From assembly GCF_937920075.1 (NCBI RefSeq), contig NZ_CALETI010000061.1, positions 1 to 25,509 of the forward strand: a stretch of DNA of 25,509 nt, in the 5' to 3' direction. Made by a program: the position numbers and the translations under genes. The notes beneath the pieces are model-generated. The model made no database searches. It had not been told where the DNA came from and worked only from the letters and a program-made list of their open reading frames with translations. Source of the stretch: an uncultured Agitococcus sp. (GTDB taxonomy: Bacteria; Pseudomonadota; Gammaproteobacteria; Pseudomonadales; Moraxellaceae). This document shows, in pieces, positions 22,974 through 25,509 of this stretch (its first letter is position 1; the number at the start of each line of letters is the position of its first letter).

Positions 22974-23558
22974 TTAGCGTTGTACTAACTCAGGATGTTG
23001 GCTGGCTAATTGATCGCGCATTTGCTGAATACGGCGTAGTTTTTCTTCGCCTTCTGCTATTTGTTCTGGTTTCAAACCAGCCGCTTTTGCTTTAGCAATA
23101 TCTTGTTGTAAACGCGGAATTTCCGTATCTGCGGCATTAATATAGCCCTTGTACAAACGCATAGTTTGTCGTGCTTCGTATTGGGCATAAAGTTTAGGAT
23201 CTGCCAATTCCGCTTCAGTGGCTTTTTCTTGTGGTTCAGAACGAGCAATTGGTGGAGTGCGTGGATCACCATTTTTCATCGCATTAGCCATTGAGGTTGC
23301 GGCATCAACATTGGATTCAGGCATAGGCAATAAAGGGCTATCTGTGCCTGTCAGTTGTGGGGTAGGTGGCGCAGCAACGTTAACAGGAGCTTGAGTTGTA
23401 TTTAAGGTTGGAGCAATAGAAGACTCATTATTTTGTGTAGACATCGCAGAAAAAGGTGCATCTTGTGTTTTGTCTGAAACAAAAATACTTTGGCCAATAA
23501 ATGCAAGGCCAGCTAAAGCAACAACGGCAGCAGTAAAGCCTATAATTGGTTTTTTCAT
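22974..23558 (-). CDS. membrane-anchored hypothetical protein, Pro-rich linker and helical C-terminus
   Basis: I do not recognise this 194-residue protein. A hydrophobic segment at residues 4-27 (IIGFTAAVVALAGLAFIGQS) with no clear cleavage site looks like a signal anchor, placing the rest in the periplasm. Residues about 30-115 are rich in Pro, Ala, Thr, Ser and Asn, so likely a flexible linker. The C-terminus (about 120-194) is charged and helix-forming (LQQDIAKAKAAGLKPEQIAE; EEKLRRIQQMRDQL). GAGG lies at good spacing before the ATG. It follows the parvulin gene after only 16 bases, so the two are probably one operon. The anchor-linker-helix layout resembles membrane-tethered foldases such as lipase chaperones, but the lipase-chaperone motif is not visible. 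Confidence 0.75.
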   Translation of the reverse strand: MKKPIIGFTAAVVALAGLAFIGQSIFVSDKTQDAPFSAMSTQNNESSIAPTLNTTQAPVNVAAPPTPQLTGTDSPLLPMPESNVDAATSMANAMKNGDPRTPPIARSEPQEKATEAELADPKLYAQYEARQTMRLYKGYINAADTEIPRLQQDIAKAKAAGLKPEQIAEGEEKLRRIQQMRDQLASQHPELVQR

Positions 23559-23574
23559 ACTTTACCTCAAGTCA

Positions 23575-24972
23575 TTAATGATGATGATGATCTTCTTCGC
23601 TGGGTTTAGCGATCATGACATCTTTTTCTAGGTTAATCATTTCTTTTTTAAGTATAGGACTAATATGAATATCTGCCTGCTGAATTAAATTCTTGCGGGT
23701 ATTTTGATATTCTTTAACCATTTTTTGTCGAGCAATAACCTGTGATGCTAAATAACGAACGGTTTCACTATTAGCGGGATGATAACCTTCTTCTTTAGCC
23801 GTAACGAGCAAAATTTCCCACTGGCCTGTTGGTGTGCGAACAGGGCGAGAAGGTACATTGATTGGTTGTACAAAAGCTAATGTGCTTAACCAATTAGGAT
23901 TATTGCGGTTATGAACAATCCAGCCTAAGTCACCTCCTGTACTTTTATCCATTGCCATAGAATATTGTTTGGCTAAATCTGCAAATTTTGCTCCTTTTTT
24001 TAACTGCTCCATAATCATATTGGCTGTTTTTTCATCGCTAACGGTAATGTGTTGGGCTTTAACTCTCTCAATACGCTTAAAGTCAGCTTTATGGTGTTGA
24101 TAATAGCTTTTAACTTCTGCGGCTGTGACTTTTTTGGCTAAATCTTTAAGGTATTGCACATCATCATGAATATCTGCGGCAATACCAATATATGTGGCAA
24201 AACCATCATGATAACTCTTATAAGTTAAGGCTTGTTTAATGTCTTTAATATCTTGAGGTGTTAAGGTTGATTGTGTTTCTAACCAATAATCCATAAAACG
24301 ATGAACAACGATTTCACGAGCTTGTTGTTGAGTAAAGTCGGCATTACGGCTATGAATTTCATTACGCCCTTGCACATTTTGCCGTTGATAGACATCCCAT
24401 AGACTAATCGTTCCTTTATGTTTTTCGCTAAAGTTATATTGTAATAAGATTCGTTTTTGCGCGGCTATTTTGCCAGCATCAGTCAGTTTTATTTCTAATA
24501 AAAGTTTGTCTTTAGAGGGTAAAAAACTGTCCCATTCATTGATCTTGATAGGTTGTTCTTGGCTAATATTTTTATCGAGTGTGCCACCTAGTTTTTTGCG
24601 AGCTTCAGCTAACTCTTTATCAAAAGCGACTTGAATAACAGAACGTAACTCCTGTTCGGCAACAATATCAGGAGGGAATACAACTTTATTATTTTCTACT
24701 AGTTTATCTACACCAAAACGTTTGACGGCATATTCACCAATTAATTGATTCTCAATTAAAGCAGTAAGAACATCACCTCGTGTTAGCTCTTTCTTTTTGG
24801 CGGTTGAAACTTTGTGCATAATATCAAGCAGTTTATTGCTAAATGCTTGTTTGTTAACAGTGGCAACTTGTTGGTTATTTTTTAAATCATATTGCACTTT
24901 GGCATAACTAGGATGACTAAACGTAGCGATTAAACTTGCTAATAAGCCCATACATAATAGACTCCGCTTCAT
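23575..24972 (-). CDS. secreted parvulin-like peptidyl-prolyl cis-trans isomerase with C-terminal His tail
   Basis: The 465-residue protein has a signal peptide (MKRSLLCMGLLASLIATFSHPSYA). A long helical N-terminal chaperone-like region (about 40-290) follows, then a parvulin domain at about 300-395 (VKAQHITVSDEKTANMIMEQ; GAKFADLAKQYSM; STGGDLGWIV). This fits the SurA/PpiC class of periplasmic folding factors, although it shows one parvulin domain and a diverged C-terminal end of that domain. It is not in the usual surA context (lptD, pdxA). It ends in EEDHHHH, encoded by four CAT codons, which might bind metal. It is upstream of the anchored hypothetical gene and downstream of the partial gene at the right edge, all on the minus strand, which suggests a dedicated folding helper for a neighbouring exported protein (inference). 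Confidence 0.82.
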   Translation of the reverse strand: MKRSLLCMGLLASLIATFSHPSYAKVQYDLKNNQQVATVNKQAFSNKLLDIMHKVSTAKKKELTRGDVLTALIENQLIGEYAVKRFGVDKLVENNKVVFPPDIVAEQELRSVIQVAFDKELAEARKKLGGTLDKNISQEQPIKINEWDSFLPSKDKLLLEIKLTDAGKIAAQKRILLQYNFSEKHKGTISLWDVYQRQNVQGRNEIHSRNADFTQQQAREIVVHRFMDYWLETQSTLTPQDIKDIKQALTYKSYHDGFATYIGIAADIHDDVQYLKDLAKKVTAAEVKSYYQHHKADFKRIERVKAQHITVSDEKTANMIMEQLKKGAKFADLAKQYSMAMDKSTGGDLGWIVHNRNNPNWLSTLAFVQPINVPSRPVRTPTGQWEILLVTAKEEGYHPANSETVRYLASQVIARQKMVKEYQNTRKNLIQQADIHISPILKKEMINLEKDVMIAKPSEEDHHHH

Positions 24973-25022
24973 AGATAACCTCTTATAATTTTAGTTAATA
25001 TTTTTATTTAATCTAGACCAAT

Positions 25023-25079
25023 AAAAAATCCCTCTAAAAAAGACATCCTATAGACAACTATAAGATGCTTTAGAGGGAT
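25023..25079 (-). terminator. Rho-independent terminator after the partial gene at the right edge
   Basis: ATCCCTCTAAA (25028-25038) pairs perfectly with TTTAGAGGGAT (25069-25079). An inner stem, CATCCTATAG with CTATAAGATG (25044-25067), has one mismatch. Read on the minus strand, the structure is followed by TTTTTTATT, a good T-tract. It separates the partial gene from the parvulin gene, which therefore needs its own promoter. Confidence 0.85.
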
Positions 25080-25093
25080 GGTTCAACCATAAT

Positions 25094-25117
25094 TCACCTA
25101 TTTATTACAATAGGTGA
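25094..25117 (-). other. second perfect hairpin just downstream of the partial gene
   Basis: TCACCTATT (25094-25102) and AATAGGTGA (25109-25117) form a perfect 9-base stem with a 6-base loop, 8 bases after the stop codon of the minus-strand partial gene. There is no T-tract, so it may protect the 3' end of the mRNA or assist the terminator that follows. Confidence 0.5.
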
Positions 25118-25125
25118 TGATCTAT

Positions 25126-25509
25126 TTAGAAGCGTTCAGCAGCACGATTCAATACACGCACAACCATAGCAATCGCGTGTGGAATGACGATTTTACCAAC
25201 GTTTTTACGATCAGCATGAGCAGTGCTAGACAACACAATACCACCTTGACTATAAGCAATGCTTGCACCTTGAGTTAATAAGGGGCGAATATCTGTTGCT
25301 GTAGCAGATAATGGTGTTAAATCATTTAGAGCTGTCGTAACAGCAGCAGAATCATTTAAGTTTTCAGTGTAGTAATAGTCGTTTACCCATGTTTCCCAAT
25401 CAGCATGATTTAAAGAGGAGGTTGTCCAAACGTGATGTGGTTGTAACAAGTCAGTAGTGTGCATTACAAAACCTAACGTTTGCACAGTCGGTGTTATTAA
25501 GAATTGTTG
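25126..25509 (-). CDS. C-terminal part of an unidentified protein, cut by the window edge
   Basis: The frame is open from the right edge (QQFLITPTVQTLGF...) through to the stop at 25126, so only the last 127 or so residues are visible. The GTG at 25485 is not a credible start because coding continues upstream of it. The visible part has an aromatic-rich section (WETWVNDYYYTEN), then LLTQGASIAYSQGGIVL and a C-terminal helix-like IPHAIAMVVRVLNRAAERF. No family is recognised. The final Phe alone is not enough to call it an outer-membrane protein. Its place upstream of a secreted isomerase hints at an exported protein, but this is weak. Confidence 0.7.
   Translation of the reverse strand, partial: QQFLITPTVQTLGFVMHTTDLLQPHHVWTTSSLNHADWETWVNDYYYTENLNDSAAVTTALNDLTPLSATATDIRPLLTQGASIAYSQGGIVLSSTAHADRKNVGKIVIPHAIAMVVRVLNRAAERF

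Noticed and set aside
22974..23558. Lipase-specific foldase (Lif) identity for the anchored 194-residue protein
   Set aside because: The anchor, Pro-rich linker and helical end look similar, but the protein is much shorter and the conserved RxxFDY-type motif of lipase chaperones is not visible.
23575..24972. Calling the parvulin gene surA
   Set aside because: The layout is SurA-like, but only one parvulin domain is clear and the lptD/pdxA neighbourhood is absent, so a gene symbol would be overreach.

Overview
The window is AT-rich bacterial chromosome. Its backbone is the conserved gammaproteobacterial (Pseudomonadales-type) run glnD-map <> rpsB-tsf-pyrH-frr-uppS-cdsA-dxr-rseP-bamA-skp-lpxD-fabZ-lpxA-lpxB-rnhB. 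This gene order and the protein sequences suggest a member of Pseudomonadales. The low GC, and dnaE not following rnhB, make a Moraxellaceae-like organism plausible, but the species cannot be named from sequence alone.

Layout. (1) Bases 1-346 hold a truncated beta-class DNA methyltransferase behind an attC-like imperfect palindrome; it looks foreign and abuts the 3' end of glnD. (2) glnD and map lie on the minus strand, separated by a GC-rich palindromic repeat. (3) A divergent promoter with an extended -10 and GC-rich discriminator drives rpsB-tsf through a structured leader of the S2-autoregulated kind; an attenuator-like hairpin separates the two genes. (4) A 944-residue hybrid sensor kinase with a periplasmic ligand-binding domain sits between tsf and pyrH. 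(5) pyrH-frr (UMP kinase, ribosome recycling) end at a terminator. Then comes a compact envelope-biogenesis operon: undecaprenyl-PP synthase, CDP-DAG synthase, DXP reductoisomerase, site-2 protease, BamA and Skp. (6) The lipid A genes lpxD-fabZ-lpxA-lpxB are interrupted by a structured 140-base leader before fabZ and by a D12-class adenine methyltransferase gene between lpxA and lpxB. That gene follows a half copy of the palindromic repeat and overlaps lpxB. (7) After rnhB, a minus-strand group holds a small membrane-anchored hypothetical protein, a secreted parvulin-like peptidyl-prolyl isomerase ending in four histidines, and the C-terminal end of an unidentified protein running off the right edge.

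How it fits together. The plus-strand core couples translation factors, nucleotide and isoprenoid supply, phospholipid precursors, outer-membrane protein assembly and lipid A synthesis. The accessory parts are the methyltransferase remnant, the hybrid kinase, the D12 methyltransferase, the dispersed palindromes, the unexplained fabZ leader and the right-hand secretion/folding cluster. No gap between genes exceeds 300 bases. I did not find a clear undescribed multi-gene system. The best candidates for new biology are the fabZ leader RNA, the methyltransferase coupled to lpxB, and the parvulin/anchored-protein pair.
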